Below are positions 15,453-22,449 of a stretch of 22,473 bases of DNA, one piece after another. The stretch's first letter is position 1, and each line of letters starts with the position of its first letter. The position numbers were made by a program, and so were the translations under genes. The notes beneath the pieces are model-generated. The model did no database searches. It saw only the letters and a program-made list of their open reading frames with translations, and had not been told where the DNA came from. Source of the DNA: Promethearchaeota archaeon (GTDB lineage: Archaea > Asgardarchaeota > Lokiarchaeia > Sigynarchaeales > SOKP01); assembly GCA_014730295.1 (NCBI GenBank), contig WJIN01000451.1, positions 1 through 22,473 on the forward strand. The letters are read 5' to 3'.

Positions 15453-16115
15453 ATGGTTTTAGAAGCCGAAAGCGATAAAATTCCCTTTTTCAAACAATAC
15501 TTTTCTGTGATCATTTTAATCGCTAATATTCTAGTGTTTATCTGGCAATTGTTAGATCCTGCTGGAAATATGCATATAGAATTCGCGTTTGTTCCAGCAG
15601 AATTCTTCAAGGGAGAGAATTTATGGACTCTTCTTACCTCAATGTTTATGCATGGAGATATTGTCCATATCGTAATGAATATGTGGTTTTTTATTATCGT
15701 TACAGACAATTGTGAGCATTCTATGGGACATATTGTGTATATAATTACATATTTTGCATCGGGATTTTTGGGTAGTATACTGCATGCTTTGAGTACCTTG
15801 ATCATTCCAATTTATGGTCCAATCCTAGCGAATATTCCTTCCTTGGGAGCATCTGGTGCCGTTTTTGGGTTGATGGCTGTATATTTGGTGTATTATCCCG
15901 AAAATAAATTTTATCTTCCCTCAGCCTCGGGAACTTCAATGCGTAAAGTTAGTGCATCCTATTTCATAATAACCTATTTTATCGCGGAACTAACCTATGC
16001 GATTTATTCCATTGTCGATCCCCTTGCAATTGGTCAAACAGCCCATTTTGCACATATAGGAGGGTTTGTAGCAGGAGCCATCATCGCAGGAATAGCTAAA
16101 GTAGCTAAAAGATGA
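15453..16115 (+). CDS. Rhomboid-family intramembrane serine protease (paralogue)
   Basis: Second rhomboid, 220 residues, six helices. Catalytic serine in GASGAVFG (S134), catalytic histidine in HFAHIGGFVAGA (H201), and H-x3-N in HIVMNMWFF (H72, N76). It is clearly a duplicate of the gene at 14481: the N-terminal pattern (DKIP...QY), FTSMFMH versus LTSMFMH, and the last helix block are nearly the same, while the loop between helices 3 and 4 is several residues longer. The ATG has GAGGA about nine bases upstream. Both copies keep all active-site residues, so both are probably active; divergence may lie in substrate choice or regulation. Confidence 0.92.
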   Translation: MVLEAESDKIPFFKQYFSVIILIANILVFIWQLLDPAGNMHIEFAFVPAEFFKGENLWTLLTSMFMHGDIVHIVMNMWFFIIVTDNCEHSMGHIVYIITYFASGFLGSILHALSTLIIPIYGPILANIPSLGASGAVFGLMAVYLVYYPENKFYLPSASGTSMRKVSASYFIITYFIAELTYAIYSIVDPLAIGQTAHFAHIGGFVAGAIIAGIAKVAKR

Positions 16116-16226
16116 AATAAGAAATAAAATTCTAAAATATATTCATTTTTTTTCTTAAAAATTGACTTCTAATTAATTTTTTTATTTTTATAAGGTAGCT
16201 AATGATTCGAATAAAAAGAATAAAAA

Positions 16227-16988
16227 TTATTCCGTGGATTGTAAAATCTTTTCTAACTCTTTATCTGAGAGAAACCCTTTATGTTCCATAATATCTTTTA
16301 TCTTAACTATTATTCTCGGGGATTCTTTCGTATGATCAAGTTCGACCTTATAATTCTCAACTTGGTGAACAAGTTCTTCTGTAATACTTTCTTTTTCACT
16401 CAATTGAACTTTTAAATCCATAATTTCTTTTTCTTTTGATAGCATTTCCTCCTTCATTTTAGAAGTCTCTGTGTCCAGTTCTGCCCTAATTTTGTTGATC
16501 TTCTCATCTTTTTGGTTTATTAATTCCTCTAATTCTGAGCTTAATGAGCTAATCTTCTCTTCGCTGTAGCTTTTTGTGGATTCCAGATCCTCTTTCAGCT
16601 CATTAAATTCTTTTCTCTGCTGAGAGATTAGACTTTCCTTTTCTATAATTTCTTCTTCAAGGTTTTTATTTTTGCTTTGTAAATCCTCTACTTTATCTGA
16701 TAATGAAGCTTTTTCAGATTTCAGTCTTTCAATTTCTTCATTACTCTGTTCAAATTCCTTTTCTAAAGTGTTCATTTTTTCCTTCTTTGAGGCTAAATCT
16801 TTGTTCGTCCTTTCTAATTCATTCTTTAACCGCTGGATTTGCTGTTCTTTTTCTTTTGAGTCTTTTCGAAAAGAAGAAATCTGACTCTCTAAATCATTTA
16901 TTTTAGTTCTTAAATCCAACAGTTGAATCCCTTGGATTTTGTGTTTTTTATCAGGTTTTTCTTCGATTTCTACCCATTCTATACTCAT
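16227..16988 (-). CDS. Long coiled-coil protein, function unknown
   Basis: A 253-residue protein with a short basic N-terminus (MSIEWVEIEEKPDKKHKIQG), a nearly continuous heptad-rich coiled coil from about 25 to 215 dominated by E, K, L, S and I, and a compact non-coil C-terminus of about 32 residues (PRIIVKIKDIMEHKGFLSDKELEKIL) that looks like a small helical domain. There is no membrane segment, ATP-binding motif or cysteine. GGTGAG lies three bases upstream of the ATG, a strong ribosome site. Database hits to SMC, myosin or tropomyosin would be composition-driven and should not be trusted. It might be a scaffold or cytoskeletal adaptor; nothing in the context decides this. Confidence 0.72.
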   Translation of the reverse strand: MSIEWVEIEEKPDKKHKIQGIQLLDLRTKINDLESQISSFRKDSKEKEQQIQRLKNELERTNKDLASKKEKMNTLEKEFEQSNEEIERLKSEKASLSDKVEDLQSKNKNLEEEIIEKESLISQQRKEFNELKEDLESTKSYSEEKISSLSSELEELINQKDEKINKIRAELDTETSKMKEEMLSKEKEIMDLKVQLSEKESITEELVHQVENYKVELDHTKESPRIIVKIKDIMEHKGFLSDKELEKILQSTE

Positions 16989-17258
16989 ACTCTCACCTTA
17001 GTTATAATATTGTAAATAATTAAATTATAAACCATCTAAGGTTAAAAATCTTATTATGTAGCCTTTGTTAATGTTTTTCTTTTGGAAAAAATAAATCAAA
17101 CCTATGATCACATTCGGAGATGAGCTTCTATTATGACTTGGTTTTTTACCATGGTTTGAATAATATACCATTTCGGTTTTTTACTTTATGTCTTTTTCTT
17201 TTCAAGTTGATAAGGATGAAGAAACTACTATAGATTTTTATTAAACTTCCGAAAATTT

Positions 17259-17273
17259 CGAAACATTTAAATA
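17259..17273 (+). promoter_or_regulatory. BRE plus TATA box for the PadR operon
   Basis: CGAAAC (BRE-like, 17259-17264) followed by TTTAAATA (17266-17273) is a good archaeal promoter. A start of transcription about 25 bases downstream, near 17295, would fall inside the dyad at 17279-17301. Confidence 0.55.
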
Positions 17274-17278
17274 AGAAT

Positions 17279-17343
17279 GATACTTTATGTGACATAGTAT
17301 CGAGTATTATAGTATCATCAAAATAGTAAGGAAAAAATACTAT
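17279..17343 (+). promoter_or_regulatory. Operator cluster of GTATC / TAGTA repeats (PadR binding candidate)
   Basis: An interrupted palindrome at 17279-17301 reads GATACT-TT-ATGT-G-ACAT-AGTATC. AGTATT (17303-17308) and AGTATC (17311-17316) repeat the half-site. Further on, ATAGTA (17323-17328) and TACTAT (17338-17343) form a 6-base inverted repeat with a 9-base spacer. An ATGT/ACAT core is a known feature of PadR-family sites. Position over the predicted transcription start points to autorepression (inference). Confidence 0.5.
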
Positions 17344-17364
17344 AAATTTCGATGGTAAAATAAT

Positions 17365-17370
17365 GGAGGA
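17365..17370 (+). promoter_or_regulatory. Shine-Dalgarno GGAGGA that decides the PadR start
   Basis: GGAGGA overlaps the first in-frame ATG (17363) and sits eight bases before the second in-frame ATG (17378), the ideal spacing. The second ATG is therefore the likely start. Confidence 0.7.
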
Positions 17371-17377
17371 TAAAAAA

Positions 17378-17911
17378 ATGATAAAAAGAGTAAAAGAATT
17401 GAGACCTGATGCGGAAATCGCATCACCCAAATTTCGGGATTTTTTAGAAAAGTTTGAATCGGAAATCAACCGTGGAATCAGCGCTCTATGCGTATTGTCG
17501 ATCATTAATCAATTTGATGAGATTGGTGGAACCTATGGGTATCAAATTCTAAAAGATCTCGAAGACCAGACAAATGAGATGCTAGTAATTGAAGAAGGAA
17601 CTCTCTATCCTCTTTTAAGGAACCTCGAGCGGGATGGACTAATTGAATCGAAAAAGGAAAAAACGGGGAGGCGAAAAAAGTTTTACTTTATGACCGAAGA
17701 GGGAAAGAAAATTCTAAATTATTTGACGGGTTATTATTCCAAATTGACTAAGGCACTTTCAAGAATTATAGATATTAATGTAGAGTTGAAAAACAAATAT
17801 GTCTATTGTCCAATGTGTGCAAATAAAATGGATTTATCCAAAAATGATTATAAATATTGTCCCGTTTGCGGATATAATATGGAACAAGATTTAAAACAAA
17901 GAGAGGTGTAA
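17378..17911 (+). CDS. PadR-family transcriptional regulator with C-terminal zinc ribbon
   Basis: Winged-helix repressor. In the numbering from the upstream ATG at 17363, the PadR domain spans about 35-115: GISALCVLSIINQF, GGTYGYQILKDLED, the diagnostic EEGTLYPLLRNLERDGLIES (recognition helix and wing base), GRRKKFYFMTEEGKK, then a dimerisation helix. A C-terminal ribbon with C149, C152, C166 and C169 (CPMC...CPVCG) probably binds zinc, which is unusual for PadR proteins. I start it at 17378 because GGAGGA is correctly spaced for that ATG. The next gene, a HAAS-domain membrane protein, begins 4 bases after this stop, a pairing common for PadR regulators of the HAAS/DUF1700 type. The ligand is unknown; zinc or redox sensing through the ribbon is a guess. 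Confidence 0.9.
   Translation: MIKRVKELRPDAEIASPKFRDFLEKFESEINRGISALCVLSIINQFDEIGGTYGYQILKDLEDQTNEMLVIEEGTLYPLLRNLERDGLIESKKEKTGRRKKFYFMTEEGKKILNYLTGYYSKLTKALSRIIDINVELKNKYVYCPMCANKMDLSKNDYKYCPVCGYNMEQDLKQREV
17903..17908 (+). promoter_or_regulatory. Shine-Dalgarno GAGGTG for the HAAS membrane protein
   Basis: GAGGTG lies in the last codons of the PadR gene, seven bases before the ATG at 17916, linking translation of the two genes. Confidence 0.6.
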
Positions 17912-17915
17912 TTAA

Positions 17916-18947
17916 ATGTTAAAAAGAACAGAGAAATTAATTAGGGGTTATTTGGACGAAATTAAAGAAGAATTGCCCGAATGGCTGAAAGATGATAAAA
18001 AAGAGCTGAGAGCAACTTTAGACGAGCTTGAAGACCATCTTCGAAATAAAGCAATGGATATCTCAGAGGGGTCCCAATTGACGGAGGAGGCTGTGAAATC
18101 TGCGATAAAATCAATGGGTAAACCTAATAAAATTGCTCGGGAATATAAAAAACGAGGGACTCCCTACATCTATATCACCAAAGAGTTATGGCCAACATAC
18201 AAGAGGGTAGTATTGATTGTGTTTACAATTTTAGCTTGTATTTCTGTCTTCACGATGATTTTAAATCTGCTATTGGGAAATTTTGCAGATGCGCTTAATT
18301 TTGGAGGGTATATGTTGGGATTCTTTGCTTCCCTTACGATAATTACGGTGATATTTGTATTTTTATCAATGGAAGGATATTTACCCGAAGACTTTATCTC
18401 TAAATCCGAACGAGAGAGGAAGGAAAAAGAATTGCAAAAAGCTAGAGATATGGGGATGCCAATCTCACCGAAAACGGGAAAACCACTTAAACGTTTTGTT
18501 AATCCAACGGAAAAATACATAGGAGGTGCCATAGGCATAATCATCGCAATTATTCTAATCGGGCAGCCCGTTCCTGGATTTTTCTCATTAATGGATCAAG
18601 AATTTCGATTATATATGCTTTTAATTGGAATTTTGCTCTTGTTTGATTCATTCACCACATTCATACGTGGATTTCTGGGTAATAACCATATATCAACTCA
18701 CCAAGCAATTCATGTATTCACAATAGTATTGAAGGTGCTAGCAATCCCAATATTCATCTTAATGTCGTTAAAACCAGAGATCTTTCCTGTGCTTTATTGG
18801 GAAGGAACAACTTTCATCAATGTCGGAGTACCAAGTGAATATTATTTATCGATCAGTATCATAATGAATGTGGTTGCGGCAATTATGGGTGCTTCAATTA
18901 TCTCAAATATTTACCAAATGGTAAAATTAGAGAAATATAAGAGATAA
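17916..18947 (+). CDS. HAAS-domain multi-pass membrane protein, PadR partner
   Basis: A 343-residue protein with an N-terminal cytosolic HAAS-like helical domain (about 1-80: LIRGYLDEIKEELPEWL, ELEDHLRNKA, LTEEAVKSAIKSMGKPNKIAREY) followed by about six membrane helices (about 97-117, 126-150, 200-218, 228-250, 262-283, 308-335). A charged cytosolic loop at about 155-195 is rich in Lys and Glu. HAAS domains are typically found in membrane proteins encoded next to PadR regulators, and are thought to signal to or be controlled by them; that fits this two-gene operon. No transporter or enzyme motif is visible. The function is otherwise unknown. Confidence 0.82.
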   Translation: MLKRTEKLIRGYLDEIKEELPEWLKDDKKELRATLDELEDHLRNKAMDISEGSQLTEEAVKSAIKSMGKPNKIAREYKKRGTPYIYITKELWPTYKRVVLIVFTILACISVFTMILNLLLGNFADALNFGGYMLGFFASLTIITVIFVFLSMEGYLPEDFISKSERERKEKELQKARDMGMPISPKTGKPLKRFVNPTEKYIGGAIGIIIAIILIGQPVPGFFSLMDQEFRLYMLLIGILLLFDSFTTFIRGFLGNNHISTHQAIHVFTIVLKVLAIPIFILMSLKPEIFPVLYWEGTTFINVGVPSEYYLSISIIMNVVAAIMGASIISNIYQMVKLEKYKR

Positions 18948-18958
18948 GGAATTTACAA

Positions 18959-19008
18959 GTTTTTTTCTTTTTATAACTATTTTTTCTTAAATTTTTTTTC
19001 TAAACTTC
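18959..19008 (+). terminator. T-tract terminator of the PadR-HAAS operon
   Basis: Starting a few bases after the stop, four poly-T runs occur in 50 bases (TTTTTTTCTTTTT, ATTTTTTCTT, ATTTTTTTTC). There is no hairpin, which is usual for archaeal intrinsic termination. Confidence 0.45.
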
Positions 19009-19019
19009 AATCAGAAAAA

Positions 19020-19181
19020 TTATAGATCCAATTCAATATTGAATTTATCTTTCAATACATCTTTGATTTTAGAAACAACATCTTTAGCTTTTAATAACAA
19101 ATTTTCCGCATCTTCCTTCTCATAGAACGAATAAATTGCATAATCCGAGTTTTGCCCAAATTCCTTTTTAGTAATATACAA
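19020..19181 (-). CDS. Small open frame, possibly the C-terminal remnant of a gene
   Basis: A 53-residue minus-strand frame starting at TTG 19181 and ending in TAA at 19022-19020. The residues look like real protein rather than noise: an aromatic-rich beginning (YITKKEFGQNSDYAIYSFYE) followed by one amphipathic helix (KEDAENLLLKAKDVVSKIKDVLKDKF) and NIELDL. I do not recognise a family. There is no ribosome site, and an in-frame TGA lies four codons upstream of the TTG. It stands head-to-head, 36 bases away, with the truncated carboxylase gene, so it may be the tail of a gene whose front was lost in the same event. Confidence 0.35.
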   Translation of the reverse strand: MYITKKEFGQNSDYAIYSFYEKEDAENLLLKAKDVVSKIKDVLKDKFNIELDL

Positions 19182-19196
19182 CTTTTTTAATCAAAT

Positions 19197-19212
19197 AGAG
19201 ATTTTGATCTCT
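19197..19212. repeat. Perfect 6-bp inverted repeat before the carboxylase operon
   Basis: AGAGAT (19197-19202) and ATCTCT (19207-19212) flank TTTG. It lies between the TTG of the small minus-strand frame and the TTG at 19218. It could be an operator for the carboxylase genes or a chance repeat at a rearrangement joint. Confidence 0.3.
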
Positions 19213-19217
19213 CAATT

Positions 19218-19577
19218 TTGACAAAAAAATATGATGATCTTTTCGAAAAAGTATTCAAACGAGGAACAAAAAGCCCTGAACTGGGGTACCATATAACCAA
19301 AGCTGTTGCTACTGGAATTGTTCCTGTCCCAAAACCTAAATTACCAGAAGAAAAAGAAATAAGTAGAAGTCCTCCAGAATCTGCATCTAAAGGATATAGA
19401 GAGATATACTGGGGAGATGGATGGCATGAAGCCTCCTTATGGGAAATGCATCTACTTGAATGCGGGAATCTTATCGATGGTCCATCAATAGTCGAAGCTC
19501 CAGCCACCACTTTATTAATCCCTCCTGGATATAGAGCCAAATTAGATAAACACAGAATATTTCATATGCAGGTGTAA
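19218..19577 (+). pseudogene. C-terminal fragment of HyuA / acetone carboxylase beta-type subunit
   Basis: 119 residues matching only the C-terminal domain of the HyuA-like (acetone carboxylase beta) subunit: KYDDLFEKVFKRG...PELGYHITKAV, VPVPKPKLPE, GYREIYWGDGWHEASLWEMHLLECGN, and the final GPSIVEAPATTLLIPPGYRAKLDKHRIF. Full-length subunits are about 650-720 residues, and the missing part contains the ASKHA ATP-binding domains. The only start is a TTG with no ribosome site. Family-like residues (FDLSILTKKYDDLF) continue upstream of it to a TAA at 19188-19190, as expected for a broken gene. The downstream order (HyuA-type, HyuB-type, zinc subunit) matches acxABC, and the next gene starts three bases after this stop. 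It is either a truncated relic or a deliberately split subunit whose ATPase part is encoded elsewhere. Confidence 0.7.
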
Positions 19578-19580
19578 AAA

Positions 19581-21797
19581 ATGGATACTAATAATATTGG
19601 GTGGCAAGGAAAAAGCCTAAAGCAAATGCTTCATGAAAGTGATAAGTATATCGGACAAACTGGAAATTATTACGGAATCGATAGGTTAAGCTTAAAACAA
19701 AAAAATCCGTTCAGATATGAACGAGCATATGCAAGTTTGCGGGGAGCTTTAGTATCGGCTCGAGAAACCGCTTTACACGTAGCAGCGTCTCCAATTGTAA
19801 AAGAAATAGGAGAATTATGTTTTGCTTTATACACTCCCGAGGGAGATTCTATAGTGGTCTCAACAGGAATCCTCGTACATGTACATACTATGAGTGAAGC
19901 GATCAAATTTATGATCCAAGAAGGATATGAAGAGGATCCCGGCATTAATCCAGGCGATATTTTCCTCAATAATGATCCCGAATGTGGAAATGTTCACACT
20001 ACTGATGTTCAGACTATAATACCGATCTTCTGGAGAGGTGAATTAATTGGATGGGCAGGTGGAGTCACTCATCAGATCGATACTGGCGGGATTACGCCAG
20101 GGCATGATTTGGTAGCGGCGGTACAACGATTTGATGATGGAGTGTATTATACCTGTCGCAAAATTGGATCCAATGATAAAATTTGGAAAGATCATATGAT
20201 AAATGCTCGTCGATCTGTGAGAACCCCTCTTTACTGGGAGCTAGATGAAAAATGTCGCCTAGCAGGGAACTTAATGATTCGGGATGCTGTGTTAGATTTT
20301 ATTGAAAAAGAAGGGTTGGATTACTATAAACAATTCATACGTGAAGCAATAGAGGAAGGAAGACGAATTGTTTTAAAAAGGGTAAAAGAAAGATTAATAC
20401 CGGGGAGATATCGAGCAGCTTCATTTTTCGATGTCCCATTTAAAGATGAAGCATGGCAACCCAGAGCAAAAATGAATAAGATGACCAATGAACCTATTGA
20501 AATTATTGTAGATAAGAAGGGTGGGCTATCTATTGATTTTGAGGGGTCAAGTGGTCCGGGACCAAATCCTATGAACTGCGGGAAAGGTGCAATGGAAGGA
20601 GGGCAATGGGTACTTTTAACTCAGATTCTAATTTATGGGGATAAAGTGAATGATGGAGCGTATTTTGCTGTCAAGAAGAATTATCCTCTTGGTACTTGGT
20701 GCAATCCTGGAGACCCCTATTTAAGCTATCAGAGCCCCTGGGGTAATTTAATCCCAGCTTATACGGGTATGATGAAATGTCTATCATTTGGTTTATTTTC
20801 TCGTGGTTATCGTGAAGAAGTGGTTCCCGGCTATGGATTTACAGGTGATGCAATTCAAGGAGGGGGGGTATATTCGAGTGGACCTCTGAAAGGAGATAGA
20901 TGGGCATTATCTACATTTGAGATAAGTGGCCAAGGTTTAGGTGCGAGCGCGGTAAGGGATGGGTTAGATTGGGGTTATGCGATGTGGAATCCGGAATCCG
21001 ATCTAGGAGATGTCGAAACATGGGAATTATTCCAAGGTGGAATTCCTTATTTATCGCGCAAAATTAAGCCGAATACAGCGGGGCATGGCAAATTCAGGGG
21101 CGGGGCAAATTATGCTGGAGTCGCAATGATTGCCAACTCTAAGGATGTGGACTTTTTTGGAGCTCGTGATGGGCTTTCCTTTCATGGCTCCGGAGGAATG
21201 CACGGTGGATACCCGCATGCTACAGGATATCGATTAATCGCAAAAAATACAAACCTCAAAGAACTAATAGATAACCAAGAAAAATATCCTTTAGGAGATC
21301 CCGATCCCAGCGATGGTGAGTTTGAAAAGATGCTTAAAGGAGATATCACAAGAAAACCATACGCTTCCATATATCCGGTAACTTTAAACAACTACGATAT
21401 GGTGCATTTTGCACTCAGTGGCGGACCCGGCTATGGAGATCCATTAGAAAGACGATTGGACCTCATACAAAAAGATCTTAATGATGGGATCTATACAGAT
21501 GATATTGTATATAATGTCTATGGAGTTGTTGCGAGATATGATGAAAAAACTAAGACTTGGACGATTAATGAGGCAGAAACTGCAGAAAGACAAAAAGAGT
21601 TAAAGAGAGAAAGAGAGGAAAAATCGATGACTTATGAAGAATTTTGGCAATATGAGAGGGAGAAAATTACAGAGGATAAACTCGGAGAACACATAGCACG
21701 GATGTTCTCAGAAAGTATTACGCTCTCGGATAAGTGGAGAAAGTACTTTCTAGAATTTTGGGATCTTCCCGAAAATTTCGAGATGGAGGTGAATTAA
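19581..21797 (+). CDS. Acetone carboxylase alpha-like / hydantoinase B (HyuB) family subunit
   Basis: 738-residue catalytic subunit of the HyuB / acetone carboxylase alpha / acetophenone carboxylase family. In acetone carboxylase it works with the ATP-hydrolysing HyuA-like subunit and a small zinc subunit to carboxylate a ketone (acetone + bicarbonate to acetoacetate). Visible family features are TGILVHVHTMSEA (H100, H102), the block FLNNDPECGNVHTTDVQ (about 129-145; compare 'NDPy.GGtH..D'), GWAGGVTHQIDTGG (H164), Gly-rich loops such as SSGPGPNPMNCGKGAMEGG, and SGGPGYGDPLER at about 613. The C-terminal 60 residues are charged and helical. Length is normal and the frame is intact. AGGTG six bases upstream supports the ATG. 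Whether the substrate is acetone or another ketone or hydantoin cannot be decided, especially as the ATPase subunit is incomplete here. Confidence 0.9.
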   Translation: MDTNNIGWQGKSLKQMLHESDKYIGQTGNYYGIDRLSLKQKNPFRYERAYASLRGALVSARETALHVAASPIVKEIGELCFALYTPEGDSIVVSTGILVHVHTMSEAIKFMIQEGYEEDPGINPGDIFLNNDPECGNVHTTDVQTIIPIFWRGELIGWAGGVTHQIDTGGITPGHDLVAAVQRFDDGVYYTCRKIGSNDKIWKDHMINARRSVRTPLYWELDEKCRLAGNLMIRDAVLDFIEKEGLDYYKQFIREAIEEGRRIVLKRVKERLIPGRYRAASFFDVPFKDEAWQPRAKMNKMTNEPIEIIVDKKGGLSIDFEGSSGPGPNPMNCGKGAMEGGQWVLLTQILIYGDKVNDGAYFAVKKNYPLGTWCNPGDPYLSYQSPWGNLIPAYTGMMKCLSFGLFSRGYREEVVPGYGFTGDAIQGGGVYSSGPLKGDRWALSTFEISGQGLGASAVRDGLDWGYAMWNPESDLGDVETWELFQGGIPYLSRKIKPNTAGHGKFRGGANYAGVAMIANSKDVDFFGARDGLSFHGSGGMHGGYPHATGYRLIAKNTNLKELIDNQEKYPLGDPDPSDGEFEKMLKGDITRKPYASIYPVTLNNYDMVHFALSGGPGYGDPLERRLDLIQKDLNDGIYTDDIVYNVYGVVARYDEKTKTWTINEAETAERQKELKREREEKSMTYEEFWQYEREKITEDKLGEHIARMFSESITLSDKWRKYFLEFWDLPENFEMEVN
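21785..21792 (+). promoter_or_regulatory. Strong Shine-Dalgarno GGAGGTGA deciding a TTG start
   Basis: GGAGGTGA overlaps the end of the HyuB-type gene and lies six bases before TTG 21799. It justifies TTG as the start of the small subunit. Confidence 0.75.
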
Positions 21798-21798
21798 A

Positions 21799-22293
21799 TT
21801 GCCAAAATATGACAAAAGGACCTTAGAGCGTTTAATTGAAGGAGAGCTTAAATGGGATGAATTAAAGCTGATAATTGGTAGTGATAAGGATCCTAACCGA
21901 TTTGATATCCTTTTAGAGATCCTACAAGACAAAGTCCCGTGGGAGGAGAAAATTATTTTGCCTCTACATGAACATCTATATATTGTCGCTAAAGACGGCT
22001 CTCGGGTGGTAAAATGTGATTGCGGATATGAATTCGGAGATTATAGAGAAAATTGGAAAAAGAAATGCCGAATACGGGTCAGAGATACTATTGAAGAAAT
22101 AAATGAGCTTTATCCGAAAGATATGGGATGCGATCCCGCCTGGATGGAAATTAGAGAATATTATTGTCCCGGATGCTTTACTCTCTTAGAAGCGGAGACA
22201 GTACCCCCTGCTTATCCGTTAGTTTTTAATTTTTTACCTGAAATCGATATTTTCTATGAAGAGTGGTTAGGAAGAAAAGCCCCCGACAAATGA
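21799..22293 (+). CDS. Acetone carboxylase gamma-like zinc subunit
   Basis: 164 residues, close to the length of the acetone carboxylase gamma subunit (AcxC). The family patterns are LIEGELKWDELKLII near the N-terminus, KCDCGYEFGDYRENWK (C73, C75), C90, DMGCDPAWMEIREYYCPGCFTLLE (C111, C123, C126), and a final PEIDIFYEEWLGR. The cysteines form the zinc site of this subunit. It starts 1 base after the HyuB-type stop with a TTG and a near-perfect ribosome site, so translation is coupled. Together with the gene before it, it preserves the acxB-acxC order. It is intact, unlike the HyuA-type fragment. Confidence 0.88.
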   Translation: MPKYDKRTLERLIEGELKWDELKLIIGSDKDPNRFDILLEILQDKVPWEEKIILPLHEHLYIVAKDGSRVVKCDCGYEFGDYRENWKKKCRIRVRDTIEEINELYPKDMGCDPAWMEIREYYCPGCFTLLEAETVPPAYPLVFNFLPEIDIFYEEWLGRKAPDK

Positions 22294-22329
22294 ACAAAAT
22301 CTGAAAATTATTCAATCTTTTTTTTTATT

Positions 22330-22449
22330 TCAATTATAAAATCCTTGTTTTGCAAGATACAGAAAACTCGCTATTGTTTTAGGAGCATTCTCATCGAATA
22401 GCTGTATATTTAGATCGCCTTTTTCAGTTACCATTTTAATTTCAGTCAT
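22330..22449 (-). pseudogene. Truncated cyclophilin (peptidyl-prolyl isomerase), N-terminal stub
   Basis: A 39-codon minus-strand frame, ATG at 22449 to TGA at 22332-22330. The residues MTEIKMVTEKGDLNIQLFDE and NAPKTIASFLYLAKQGFYN match the first strand-helix unit of cyclophilins (compare 'TE.GDi.ieLf.e.APktv.NFl.L...GFYdG'). A working cyclophilin domain needs about 150 residues, including the FHR and FxMQGGD active-site segments, and none of that follows in any frame: the stop comes right after GFYN, then an A-rich run, then the antisense of the carboxylase gamma gene. An upstream in-frame TAA shows the start is native. It is therefore a decayed or rearranged gene. Confidence 0.7.

Larger units (their letters stand above)
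16989..17377. other. Intergenic region carrying the PadR promoter and repeats
   Basis: No convincing gene on either strand. The left part holds the ribosome site and promoter of the coiled-coil gene (-) and two direct copies of GGTTTTTTAC (17140-17149, 17174-17183). The right part is the promoter and operator cluster for the PadR operon, listed separately. Confidence 0.5.

Noticed and set aside
15386..15805. Minus-strand 139-codon frame
   Set aside because: Antisense to the rhomboid gene at 15453, which has complete catalytic motifs; no family resemblance.
16227..16988. SMC or tropomyosin identity for the coiled-coil protein
   Set aside because: No ATPase head, hinge or other defining motif; resemblance would come only from heptad composition.
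17140..17183. Two direct copies of GGTTTTTTAC
   Set aside because: Short, T-rich and only two copies; too likely by chance to call a repeat element.
17146..17505. Minus-strand 119-codon frame across the PadR promoter
   Set aside because: It overlaps the promoter, operator and start of PadR and shows no protein-like pattern.
19187..19540. Minus-strand frame opposite the HyuA-type fragment
   Set aside because: The plus strand has a clear conserved domain; the minus frame is its shadow.
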